This document shows positions 52,089-60,751 of a stretch of 64,000 nt of DNA, one piece after another. This DNA comes from Thiemannella venezuelensis (GTDB taxonomy: Bacteria; Actinomycetota; Actinomycetes; Streptosporangiales; Streptosporangiaceae), in assembly GCF_014203605.1 (NCBI RefSeq), contig NZ_JACHJJ010000032.1, positions 18,302-82,301 of the forward strand, written 5' to 3'. The position numbers and the translations under genes are program-made. Position 1 is the first letter of the stretch. Each line of letters opens with the position of its first letter. Under the pieces are notes generated by a model. The model worked only from the letters and a program-made list of their open reading frames with translations. It was not told the origin of the DNA and ran no database searches.

Positions 52089-54791
52089 TCAGACCGTGAT
52101 GCGGTCGATGTTGGGTGCCCAGCCGGTCATGTTCTCGATGCGGATGGCGTTGTTGCCTGCGGCGAGGGGGAGGGTGACGGTGACCGAGCCGAGGCTGCTG
52201 GTGCCGCCGGTGGCGGGGAAGGTGACGGGTGTGCCGGTGCCTGTGGTGGCGGTGGGTGGGTTGACGATCAGGTCGGCGGTTCGGCTTTCAGAGCTGGTGT
52301 AGTGGATGGTGACTTGCCGGGTTCCGGCGGTTGTGCTGGCGATGTTGGTGATGGTCAGGCGGTTGCTCCAGTAGCCGATGCCGTCCACTCGCTTACCGCC
52401 CGAGCAGGGGGTGCAGACGGTGGCGGCGGCTGAGCCCATGAAGGTGTTGCCGGCGGCCTCCGCCTCATACGTAGTGCCGGAGACCGGTGGAGTACTCGAT
52501 CCGTCCACCACGATGCGGTCGATGTTGGGTGCCCAGCCGGTCATGTTCTCGATGCGGATGGCGTTGTTGCCTGCGGCGAGGGGGAGGGTGACGGTGACCG
52601 AGCCGACGGTCCCGGTGCCGCCAGTGGCGGGGAAGGTGACAGGGGTGCCGCTGCCGGTGGTGCCGGTGGGCGGGTTGACGATCAGGTCAGCGGTGCGGCT
52701 GTCCGGGCTGGTGTAGTAGATGGTGACCTGCTTGGCGCCGCCTGTTCCGCCGGCCACGTTGTTGATGGTCAGCCGGTTGCTCCAATAGCCGACGCCGTCC
52801 ACCCGCTGCCCGCCTGAGCAGGCGGTGCATGCGGCCGAGGCGACCGTGCCGGTGAAGGTGTTGCCCGCGGCCTCGGCCTCATACGACGTGCCGGAGCTGC
52901 CACCGGACGACTGCGTCGATACGGTCAGCGCAGAGGATGCCGCGGAGACGTTCCCCGCGGCGTCACGCGCCTTGACCGTATAGGTGTAGGCCGTGCCCGC
53001 GGCCAGCCCAGTGTCGATGAACGTGGTACCGGTGACGGTGTCCACCAACTGGGTGCCGCGACGGACTTCGTACCCACTGACGCCGACGTTGTCGGTGGAC
53101 GGGTTCCACGACAGTGAGATCGAGTTCTGTGTCTGGGCCGGGGAGGCGAGGTTCGCCGGAACAGTCGGTGCCTGGGTGTCACTCCCGCCGCCTGTCCCGA
53201 CCTGCACGGTACCCAGGCCCAGCCAGCCGTCGGAGTTCTGCGTGGCATTGGCGAAGCGCAGCTTCTTGGCGCTGGCGCTGATGGTTTCCAGCGGGCTGCG
53301 GACCTGCATCACGAGCTGGTAGCCGCCGTCGGCGACACCGCCGAGGCTGAGGTTGGCTGCTTCGAAGTACTCCGGCCAGCCGAAGTCCAGGTAGGTGGGG
53401 TCGGACCCGACGTTCCAGTCAGGGAAGGCGCGGATCTTCAGCGGTTGGGCCTTGCGGATGTCCCAGGGGGTGTCCCAGGTCTTGACCACGTTGCCCGCAG
53501 AGTCCTTCAGTCCGAGCATGACGGTCCACGGGTAATAGAACGGAGCGACCCCGGTGTTGGAGATCTTCACGCCCACCTTCATGGACGTCGCGGTGACGGA
53601 GTCCTTGAAGTAGGCGGTCGGCACTGTCAGGTTGTAGCCCATCAGCCGTACCCCTTCGGCGACCTTGGGGTCGGTGGCGCTGTAGTTCTGGCTGCTTTCG
53701 CTGACCTGCCAGGTCGCGTGCTGCAGTTCGATGCACGCCTTGACGTTGTCGACGTCGCCGCCGTTGCCGTTGGGCCAGTTGTCGTACAGGCGGCTCTGAA
53801 TCTCCGGCCGGACCTCACCGCCGATGGAGTTGGTGATCCATTTGTTCTCCACCCCCTCGTTGAGCGCGAGCTGGAGGAAGGCGTAGTTCGCCCCGCCCAT
53901 CGACTGGGGCAGGGACACGCCCTGCAAGGGGCTGCCCTCGCGATAGCAGAAGGAGTAGTCGGCGTACCCGATGTCTTTGGTGTTGGCGGCACCACCGGCC
54001 GCGTCGGGGTAACGGAGCTCGAGTTGCGTGTGGCTGAACGCGTTGTCGTAGGCGGTCACGATCTGAGCTGCGTTGGCGTCGGTGGGCATGTAGTTGGGAT
54101 AACTGTCGCCGCTGGTGTCCTCGTCATAGGGCCACGTGTGCCACTCTCCCCACAGGCCGATGAGCCCGAGCCCGATGAACCCGATGCGCGGATCGTTGTC
54201 GTAGCGGGCCCCGAGAGCGGCGATGAAGCCGGTGAACGCGGCGATCAGGTCAGGGTCGTCGTAGTCGGGGCTCTGGGTGTCCCACACCGCGTTGTGGCGC
54301 ATGGTCACCCGGCCGTTCAGGCACGCCGGGGTGGCGTTGGCGGGATGAGTGCCTGATCCGCCGGGGTATTCCACGTAGAACCAGAAGTTTGAGTGGTTGC
54401 CGCGAGCGGCGGTGTCGTTGAGGAACTGGTCGAGGATCGTCCAGTCGTAGACGCCGCAGTTGGCCGGATCGGTCATGACCTCGCTGAGCCCGAAGTAGCT
54501 CCAGGCGAGGCTGCGGGGGTAGCCGTGGGTTCCGTTGCTGCCGGGATAGAAGGTCGCGTATCCCTTCAGCGGGTTGTCCAGGGGCCCGGGCGCCGCGGAT
54601 AACTGATGGGCGGGCAGCGTGGAGTCGGGGGTGGCTGGCGCGGGGGGCCGGGTGGGGGCGCCGGCGGTGGTCAGCGCGGCGGTCGAGGCCTGGGTTGATC
54701 GCGCCTGGGCGGCCGGAACCGTCGCGGCGATCGTGGCGAGCACGATCGCGATCACGACGGCGAGCCGCGCGCGTTGTCTGTGGGCCGTCAT
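52089..54791 (-). CDS. Secreted DUF4832 protein with FN3 and two carbohydrate-binding modules
   Basis: The 900-residue protein has a cleavable signal peptide (residues 1 to about 30, ending PAAQARS). A DUF4832-type glycosidase-like domain follows (LDNPLKGYATFYPG near residue 71, GLIGLWGEWHTWPYD near 207), then a fibronectin type III domain near 545-630 and two tandem CBM modules (YEAEAAGNTF at each start, GWAPNIDRI at each end), about 138 residues apart. It is likely an extracellular or wall-bound carbohydrate-active protein. It diverges from the IclR gene next to the sugar importer, so it may feed that importer. DUF4832 has no established activity. Confidence 0.88.
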   Translation of the reverse strand: MTAHRQRARLAVVIAIVLATIAATVPAAQARSTQASTAALTTAGAPTRPPAPATPDSTLPAHQLSAAPGPLDNPLKGYATFYPGSNGTHGYPRSLAWSYFGLSEVMTDPANCGVYDWTILDQFLNDTAARGNHSNFWFYVEYPGGSGTHPANATPACLNGRVTMRHNAVWDTQSPDYDDPDLIAAFTGFIAALGARYDNDPRIGFIGLGLIGLWGEWHTWPYDEDTSGDSYPNYMPTDANAAQIVTAYDNAFSHTQLELRYPDAAGGAANTKDIGYADYSFCYREGSPLQGVSLPQSMGGANYAFLQLALNEGVENKWITNSIGGEVRPEIQSRLYDNWPNGNGGDVDNVKACIELQHATWQVSESSQNYSATDPKVAEGVRLMGYNLTVPTAYFKDSVTATSMKVGVKISNTGVAPFYYPWTVMLGLKDSAGNVVKTWDTPWDIRKAQPLKIRAFPDWNVGSDPTYLDFGWPEYFEAANLSLGGVADGGYQLVMQVRSPLETISASAKKLRFANATQNSDGWLGLGTVQVGTGGGSDTQAPTVPANLASPAQTQNSISLSWNPSTDNVGVSGYEVRRGTQLVDTVTGTTFIDTGLAAGTAYTYTVKARDAAGNVSAASSALTVSTQSSGGSSGTSYEAEAAGNTFTGTVASAACTACSGGQRVDGVGYWSNRLTINNVAGGTGGAKQVTIYYTSPDSRTADLIVNPPTGTTGSGTPVTFPATGGTGTVGSVTVTLPLAAGNNAIRIENMTGWAPNIDRIVVDGSSTPPVSGTTYEAEAAGNTFMGSAAATVCTPCSGGKRVDGIGYWSNRLTITNIASTTAGTRQVTIHYTSSESRTADLIVNPPTATTGTGTPVTFPATGGTSSLGSVTVTLPLAAGNNAIRIENMTGWAPNIDRITV
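52098..52606 (-). repeat. Direct DNA repeat encoding the two CBM modules
   Basis: Bases 52098-52192 and 52512-52606 are identical over 95 bases at an offset of 414 bases (138 codons), with strong similarity beyond. The rest of the modules differ more, so recent duplication or gene conversion is likely. Confidence 0.85.
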
Positions 54792-54959
54792 CGGGCTGTC
54801 CTCCTGGGGGGTGAGGGGTGATCTTCGAAACCCGTCGGCTGCCGGTAGCGGCGGAGGTGTGCGGACGGCGCTGTCAGCAGTGGGGCACGGCCTTGGCCAG
54901 GCCGGCGAGCGGCCGGAACCGTCTCACAGTGCCCTTCTCGAACCTGTTGGGTTGGTGAG

Positions 54960-55027
54960 AGAGTAGGTCATTCCGTTTGATAGATCAAGATTCTGTTTAG
55001 CGGAATTTGGTGTAGTAGGGTGCGGGC
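54960..55027. promoter_or_regulatory. Divergent control region with IclR-type site
   Basis: A 17-base dyad, ATTCTGT-TTA-GCGGAAT, at 54990-55006 resembles the perfect one at 55887. A half-site ATTCCG lies at 54970. On the minus strand, TTGATC (54983-54988) and TACTCT (54960-54965) are 17 bases apart and could be the -35 and -10 boxes of the DUF4832 gene. The IclR start lies 21 bases past the dyad. Confidence 0.6.
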
Positions 55028-55816
55028 ATGATAATGAACGCGATGGACGCAAACCCCTCGCCCGTCGAGAGCGTCGACCGGGCCTTGCGGATCCTCCAGC
55101 TGCTGTCCCGCAGTGCTACCGGCCTCACGCTGGACGAGCTGGTCAGCGCGTCAGGCCTTCCCCGCAGCTCGCTGCACCGCCTGCTGGCCGCGCTGAAGCA
55201 TCGTGGGTTCGCCGCCCAATACAACAGCCATAGCCCCTACTTCCTCGGCTCCGAGGCGGTCGCCGTGGCGTTCGGTTACTACGAGCGGATGGACCTGCGC
55301 ACGCTGATCCGCCCGGTCATGGTCACCCTGCAGCAACGGCTGCAGGAGACCGTGCACATGGCGATGCTCGACGGCGGCGACGTGGTCTACATGGACAAGG
55401 TCGAGTCCACGCAGGCGATGCGCATCACCTCTGTGATCGGTGGCCGCAACCCGGCGCATTGCACGGGCGTCGGCAAGGCGATGCTCGCCTGGACCTACCC
55501 CACGGACGAGGCCATCCGGATGTGGATCGAGAAATACGCCCCCCTGACCGGCCGTACCCGCAACACCCTCACCTCGCCGGCCAGGCTGATCGCCGAGCTG
55601 GCGAGGATCAGGGACGAGGGCCATGCCGTGGACATGGAGGAGAGCGAGGACGGCGTACGCTGCGTGGCCATCCCCGTCTTCTTCGGCAAGCCCGCGCCGG
55701 TGGCCGGCATCAGCGTCACCGCACCCAAAGGCCGTATGACGGTCGGCCGGATGAACGAGATAGCCGCAGAGCTCAAGCGTGAGGTGATCGAGCGAATGCC
55801 TCCAGGCTCCGACTGA
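55028..55816 (+). CDS. IclR-family transcriptional regulator
   Basis: The 262-residue protein has the IclR winged helix near residues 15-62 (SVDRALRILQLLSRSATGLTLDELVSASGLPRSSLHRLL) and an effector domain with SVIGGRNPAHCTGVGKAMLAW near 137. ATG 55028 is used; ATGs at 55034 and 55043 are possible. It precedes a sugar importer and an alpha-galactosidase-like gene in the same direction and diverges from the secreted DUF4832 gene. Palindromes at both promoters suggest it controls itself and both neighbours. Confidence 0.91.
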   Translation: MIMNAMDANPSPVESVDRALRILQLLSRSATGLTLDELVSASGLPRSSLHRLLAALKHRGFAAQYNSHSPYFLGSEAVAVAFGYYERMDLRTLIRPVMVTLQQRLQETVHMAMLDGGDVVYMDKVESTQAMRITSVIGGRNPAHCTGVGKAMLAWTYPTDEAIRMWIEKYAPLTGRTRNTLTSPARLIAELARIRDEGHAVDMEESEDGVRCVAIPVFFGKPAPVAGISVTAPKGRMTVGRMNEIAAELKREVIERMPPGSD

Positions 55817-55877
55817 GAGAGCCCGGCAAGCTCTTGACACTTGTCTTTCGGCCATGGTTTTGTTGCGCTCACCCATT

Positions 55878-55903
55878 TAGAATCGCATTCCGCAAAGCGG
55901 AAT
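55878..55903 (+). promoter_or_regulatory. Promoter -10 box with overlapping IclR palindrome
   Basis: TAGAAT at 55878-55883 is a good -10 box. A perfect palindrome ATTCCGC-AAA-GCGGAAT at 55887-55903 begins three bases later and should cover the transcription start of the importer operon at 55928. This placement fits repression. The -35 region is weak. Confidence 0.75.
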
Positions 55904-55927
55904 ACATGCGCAACCGAGGGCGTCGAA

Positions 55928-56899
55928 ATGACGGCAACCGTCTCCACCTCCCCATCCATTCCGCCGAGGCACGGAGCCCGCCAGCGAGCTCCAGGCCTCG
56001 GCGGAATGGATTCCCGCCCCCGTCCCCCGGCGCAGCGGGGTGCCGCCCGTGCGGCCTGGCTGTTCCTGCTGCCCGTGCTGGTGGGCTTCGGGCTGTTCTA
56101 CCTTTATCCAGCCGCTCGCGGTCTGTGGTGGTCCTTCACCGACTACTCCCTACTGGCCGAACCCGAGTTCACCGGCACACAGAACTACGCGGAACTCGTG
56201 GGCGACGCGCAGTTCTGGAACGCCTTGAAGGTCACCGCCCTCTACGTCGTGCTCAACATCGGGTCACAGACACTGCTGGCCCTGGTGCTGGCCGCCCTGA
56301 TGCACCGGCTCACCCGTTCGGTCATGGTGCGAGCCATGCTGCTGGTCCCGTGGTTGGTGCCGAACGTCACCGTCGGTCTGCTGTGGCTGTGGCTGCTCGA
56401 CGCCGACCTCGGCTTCGTCAACCACCTGATCAGCTCACTCGGCGGGGAAAGTACCGCGTACTTCGCCTCGCCGACCTGGGCACTGCCGACGGTGGCCCTG
56501 GTCAACACCTGGGCCTACACCGGATACACCGCGCTGCTGCTCTACGCCGGCATGCTGCAGACGCCGGGATACCTGTATGAATCGGCGGCCATCGACGGCG
56601 CCGGTGAGACACGCACCTTCTTCACCGTCACGCTGCCCCTGCTGCGCCCGGTACTCGCCCTGGTGCTCGTGACGTCAATGATCGGATCGTTCCAGATCTT
56701 CGACACCGTCGCGGTGACGACCGAGGGCGGCCCGGTCAACGTCACCAAGGTCATCTACTTCTACATCTACCAGAAGGCCTTCCACCAGTTCGAGATGGGA
56801 TACGCCGCCGCGGCCGGAGTCGCGCTGGTAGCGATCCTCGGCGCACTCGTCTATGTCCAACTGCGCCTGCTCAAGGCCTCTAGCTCGGACCTGGGGTGA
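55928..56899 (+). CDS. Sugar ABC transporter permease (MalF type)
   Basis: The 323-residue permease has about six helices, starting with AAWLFLLPVLVGFGLFYLYP near residue 43, and the permease EAA loop in YLYESAAIDGAGETRTFFTVTLPLL near 216-240. ATG 55928 follows GAGGG by seven bases; a longer frame from 55841 would run through the operator and is rejected. It overlaps the MalG-type gene by four bases. Confidence 0.92.
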   Translation: MTATVSTSPSIPPRHGARQRAPGLGGMDSRPRPPAQRGAARAAWLFLLPVLVGFGLFYLYPAARGLWWSFTDYSLLAEPEFTGTQNYAELVGDAQFWNALKVTALYVVLNIGSQTLLALVLAALMHRLTRSVMVRAMLLVPWLVPNVTVGLLWLWLLDADLGFVNHLISSLGGESTAYFASPTWALPTVALVNTWAYTGYTALLLYAGMLQTPGYLYESAAIDGAGETRTFFTVTLPLLRPVLALVLVTSMIGSFQIFDTVAVTTEGGPVNVTKVIYFYIYQKAFHQFEMGYAAAAGVALVAILGALVYVQLRLLKASSSDLG

Positions 56900-57801
56900 A
56901 GCAACCAATGACCTTGAGGAGGTTCCTCCACAAGCACCCGGGACGCCTGGCCGCATGGGCCTTCCTAGGGATCGCGATCGTCGCCACAGTGTTCCCGTTC
57001 TACTGGATGATCCGCACCGCGCTGACCCCTGCGGGCGATCTCTACACCGACAGCACCGGGCTCTGGCCCGACCATCCGACACTGATCAATTTCAGCCGCG
57101 TGCTCGGCTTCCTGGACGTCGCCGAGGCTCAAGCGGCGGGAGGGTCCGGCGCCCGGATCGACTTCATCAGGTATCTGATGAACTCCGTCATCTACAGCAC
57201 CCTGGTCGCCGCAGTGCAGACGTTCTGCTGCGCCATGGCCGGTTACGCGCTGGCGCGCCTTCGCTTCCGCGGCCGCGACCTGATGTTCACCGTGATCGTG
57301 GGCGCCCTGATGGTGCCGCCGATCTTCACGCTGCTGCCCAACTTCGCTCTGGTCAAGAACCTCGGGCTGCTCAACACCATGGCGGGCCTGGCGGCCCCGA
57401 CGCTGTTGATGACCCCCTTCGCCGTCTTCTTCCTGCGGCAGTTCTTCCTGTCGATCCCCGCTGCCGTCGAGGAGGCAGCCGTCATCGACGGCGCAGGCCG
57501 ATGGATGATCTTCTGGCGGGTGGTGCTGCCGATGACGCGCGGGCCGCTGATCACCATCGCCATGACCACGGCGGTGTGGTCATGGAAGGACTTCCTGTGG
57601 CCCCTGCTGGTCGGACCGAAGGAGCAGACCCGAACCCTCACCGCGGCGCTGGGCATCTTCCTGCAGCAGTCACCCAACACCCGGCCCGACTGGACGGGGC
57701 TCATGGCGGCCTCGACCTTGTCAATCGTCCCCGTGCTGCTGTTGCTGGTGTTCTTCGGCAGACGCCTGATCGACTCCCTGAACTTCACCGGGATCAAGTG
57801 A
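56896..57801 (+). CDS. Sugar ABC transporter permease (MalG type)
   Basis: The 301-residue permease has a first helix near residues 16-38, YALARLRFRGRD near 115 and the EAA loop in EEAAVIDGAGRWMIFWRVVLPM near 191-212. GTG 56896 overlaps the previous stop (GTGA); ATG 56908 is an alternative. It pairs with the MalF-type gene as the membrane channel. No ATPase gene is present, so the importer must use a shared ATPase such as MsiK, known in actinomycetes. Confidence 0.93.
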   Translation: MKQPMTLRRFLHKHPGRLAAWAFLGIAIVATVFPFYWMIRTALTPAGDLYTDSTGLWPDHPTLINFSRVLGFLDVAEAQAAGGSGARIDFIRYLMNSVIYSTLVAAVQTFCCAMAGYALARLRFRGRDLMFTVIVGALMVPPIFTLLPNFALVKNLGLLNTMAGLAAPTLLMTPFAVFFLRQFFLSIPAAVEEAAVIDGAGRWMIFWRVVLPMTRGPLITIAMTTAVWSWKDFLWPLLVGPKEQTRTLTAALGIFLQQSPNTRPDWTGLMAASTLSIVPVLLLLVFFGRRLIDSLNFTGIK

Positions 57802-57830
57802 TCCGCATCCATTCGAGTAGGAGCACCAGA

Positions 57831-59183
57831 ATGCGTGTTTTCCGGCTGGGCGCAACGGCCCTGACCATCGTCATGGTCTCGGCCACCCTCACAGCGTGCG
57901 CCGGCAACGAGGAGGAGACGTCCGGTCCCGGCCCCGTGACCCTCACCTACGCCCTGTGGGCCGACAACCAGCTTCCCGCCTACAAACAGTGCGCCGACGC
58001 CTTCACCAGGAAGAACCCGAACATCGCCATCAACATCACCCAGGCGGCGTGGGACCAGTACTGGCAGAACCTCACCACGCAGATCGCCTCTGGTGAGGCA
58101 CCTGACGTCTTCACCGACCATGTCGCCTACTATCCGCAGTTCGTCGTCCGCAACCAGATCCTGGACATCCAGCCGTACGTGGAACGCGACAAGGTCGACC
58201 TCGCCCAGTACCAGTCCGGTCTGGCGGATCTGTGGATGCGCGACGGCAAACGCTACGGCCTGCCCAAGGACTGGGACACCATGGCCATCGTCTACAACCA
58301 GGACATTCTGTCGAAGGCGAAGGTCAAGCCGGCGGAACTGCAGGACATCTCCTGGAACCCAGAAGACGGCGGCGACTTCGAGAAACTGATCGCCCGCCTG
58401 ACCCTGGACGAGCAGGGCCACAACGGCCTTGACCCCGCCTTCGACAAGAGCAAGATCAAGGTCTACGGCTTCCTGCCCGAGATGAACGACGGCGCCCACG
58501 GCCAGAACGGATGGGGCAACTTCGCCCACAGCGCCGGCTTCTCCTATCTCGACAAGAACCCGTGGGGCAGCCACTACAACTACGACGACCCACGACTCGC
58601 CGCCACCGTGGACTGGTACGGCCGACTGGTCGACAAGGGGTACGCACCGAAGTTCGACAAGCAGTCCACGCTCGGCCGCGACGCCGTGATGGAGGCAGGC
58701 AAGGGCGCCATGACCATCACCGGCTCCTGGATGGTCACGGTGTACACCGACCAGAAGGCCAAGCAGAAGTATGCGTTCGCGCCGCTGCCGGTCGGCCCGC
58801 AGGGCCGCAAGAGCGCCATCAACGGACTCTCCGACGCGATCTACGCGGGTACCGAGCACAAGAACGAGGCCTGGCAATGGGTCAAGTTCCTCGCCTCGAC
58901 AGAGTGCCAGGACCTCGTCGCCCAGAACGCGGTGGTCTTCCCCGCGATCAAGACCTCATCCGACAAGGCGCTCGCCGCCCACCAGGCCGCCGGCCGCGAC
59001 GTCCACGTGTTCGTCGATGAGGCCAAGGCCGCGAACGGCACCTTCATCCTGCCGATGACCGACAAGGCGAACGAGATCGGCGAGATCGTGCAGAACGCGA
59101 TGCAGTCCGTCTGGCTGGACCAAACGGACGCCAAAACCGCGCTCAGCGCGGCCAACAAGCAGGTCAACGGCCTGCTTTCGTGA
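57831..59183 (+). CDS. Sugar ABC transporter substrate-binding lipoprotein (family 1)
   Basis: The 450-residue protein has a lipoprotein signal ending in LTAC (Cys23) and the family 1 solute-binding fold: TYALWADNQLPAYKQCADAF near residue 38, APDVFTDHVAYYPQF near 91 and GKGAMTITGSWM near 290. GTAGGAG precedes the ATG. It is the receptor for the permease pair and lies before an alpha-galactosidase-like gene, so an oligosaccharide or galactoside is the likely ligand. Confidence 0.93.
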   Translation: MRVFRLGATALTIVMVSATLTACAGNEEETSGPGPVTLTYALWADNQLPAYKQCADAFTRKNPNIAINITQAAWDQYWQNLTTQIASGEAPDVFTDHVAYYPQFVVRNQILDIQPYVERDKVDLAQYQSGLADLWMRDGKRYGLPKDWDTMAIVYNQDILSKAKVKPAELQDISWNPEDGGDFEKLIARLTLDEQGHNGLDPAFDKSKIKVYGFLPEMNDGAHGQNGWGNFAHSAGFSYLDKNPWGSHYNYDDPRLAATVDWYGRLVDKGYAPKFDKQSTLGRDAVMEAGKGAMTITGSWMVTVYTDQKAKQKYAFAPLPVGPQGRKSAINGLSDAIYAGTEHKNEAWQWVKFLASTECQDLVAQNAVVFPAIKTSSDKALAAHQAAGRDVHVFVDEAKAANGTFILPMTDKANEIGEIVQNAMQSVWLDQTDAKTALSAANKQVNGLLS

Positions 59184-59218
59184 CCCACCAGAGCGGAAGA
59201 AACGAACAGGAAGATACG

Positions 59219-60727
59219 ATGCCTCATCTCATCGACGTGGGCGGCCAGCAGTTCGCGGTCGAACTGACCCCACAAAGCCCCGACGCCGTGCCGATCCCCG
59301 ACAGTGGCGGAGTCATCCTGCCCGCAGGCCGGGTCGCGATCCTGCACGGCATGCGCGAGGGCGCTCAGTTCTACCGGCACGGGTGGAACTCCTGGAGCCC
59401 TTCGGGTTGGCGCAGCCTGTCCCAGCCCCCCATGCGGGTGCCCACCCTTGAACGACGGATGACCTTCGACGATGTGGCATGGGACGACCCAGGACGCCAC
59501 CACGCCGCCGGGCTGGCAGCGATCACCCGTGGCGACGGCACGACGCTACTGCTCGGAGCGCTGGGCGGCGACGTGCCCCGGGTGAGCGCGGACGACGACA
59601 CCCTGGCCGGCTGGTACGAGACGTCCCCAGCACCGTGGTTCGTGGCGTGCGGATCAGAAGAAGAGGTATTCGGCGCCTACGCTGACGCGCTCAGCCGCCA
59701 CCGGAGTCTGGCCCGTCCACGCAACAGCACAGGACCGGTCTGGTGCAGCTGGTACTCCTACTACGAGGACATCTCGGAGTCCCAGATGCACTCCGACCTG
59801 GGGGACTTGCGCGGCCTGCCGTTCGACGTCGTCCAGATCGACCACGGATGGGCGGCCGATGTCGGCGACTGGCAGCCCAACGCGAAGTTCCCCAGCGGCA
59901 TGGACGCGCTGGCCGCTCGCATCGCAGAGGCCGGCTTTGTCCCTGGACTGTGGCTTGCGCCCTTCATCGCGCTCCCCACCTCGCGCATTCTGCGCGAGCG
60001 GCCGCACCTGTTCCTGCGCGACCGCGACGGGGAACTGGTCACGGCCGGCAACTGGGATGGGCCCTACCACGCACTCGACCTCACCCTCCCCGAGGCCCTC
60101 GACCACCTCACCACCATGATCTCAACCGCGGTCGGCTGGGGATACCGGTATCTCAAACTGGACTTCCTGTTCTCCGCCGCCGTGGTCGCCGAGAGGCACA
60201 AGGAGATCGGCCGCGAACAGGCCTACCGCGAAGCCATCTCGATGATCCGCTCGGTAGCCGGCGACGACGTCTACCTGCTCGGCTGCGGAGCACCGGTCCT
60301 GCCCTCGCTCGGCGTCTTCGACGGCCTCAGGATCGGGCCCGACGTCAACGCCTTCTGGCGCAACTACAACGCACCCAACGACGACCCCTCCGACGCACGC
60401 GGTGAGACCTCGTTCCTCAACTCGCTCAACCGGCTCTGGCTGAGGCCCCTCATCGACCTCGACCCGGACGTCGTCTACTTCCGCACCCGGGAAAACCTGC
60501 TGACGACCAAGGAACGGCAATTGCTGCGCGACTTGGCCGAGGTGTGCAACTTCTTGGCGACCTCCGACCCTCCCTCGTGGCTGCTGCCCGACGAACTGGA
60601 CCTGATGACCTCCTACCTGACCCGGCAGCCGAGCATCCGCCAGCTGGGACGATACCGCTTCGCGATCGGCAGCCGCGAGGTCGACTTCGCTCCCCACGTC
60701 GCCGCGTCCCCCGTCTGGGGGCGCTGA
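59219..60727 (+). CDS. GH36-like alpha-galactosidase (clan D)
   Basis: The 502-residue protein belongs to the GH36/clan D group. Nucleophile Asp315 is in YLKLDFLF and acid/base Asp375 in LRIGPDVN; CSWYSYYEDISE near 178 and GLWLAPFIA near 244 line the barrel. It is shorter than the GH36 enzyme at 45532 and not closely similar. It has no signal peptide and would act on sugar brought in by the importer. ATG 59219 follows AGGAAG; a longer frame from 59180 lacks a good site. Confidence 0.9.
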   Translation: MPHLIDVGGQQFAVELTPQSPDAVPIPDSGGVILPAGRVAILHGMREGAQFYRHGWNSWSPSGWRSLSQPPMRVPTLERRMTFDDVAWDDPGRHHAAGLAAITRGDGTTLLLGALGGDVPRVSADDDTLAGWYETSPAPWFVACGSEEEVFGAYADALSRHRSLARPRNSTGPVWCSWYSYYEDISESQMHSDLGDLRGLPFDVVQIDHGWAADVGDWQPNAKFPSGMDALAARIAEAGFVPGLWLAPFIALPTSRILRERPHLFLRDRDGELVTAGNWDGPYHALDLTLPEALDHLTTMISTAVGWGYRYLKLDFLFSAAVVAERHKEIGREQAYREAISMIRSVAGDDVYLLGCGAPVLPSLGVFDGLRIGPDVNAFWRNYNAPNDDPSDARGETSFLNSLNRLWLRPLIDLDPDVVYFRTRENLLTTKERQLLRDLAEVCNFLATSDPPSWLLPDELDLMTSYLTRQPSIRQLGRYRFAIGSREVDFAPHVAASPVWGR

Positions 60728-60751
60728 CCAGAGGACTACCTCGCCGGACCG

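Noticed and set aside
52098..52606. CRISPR-like or satellite repeats
   Set aside because: There are just two long copies, in frame inside one gene, and they encode tandem binding modules.
55841..55927. Longer N-terminus of the MalF-type permease
   Set aside because: It would start inside the promoter, run through the -10 box and palindrome, and has no ribosome site.
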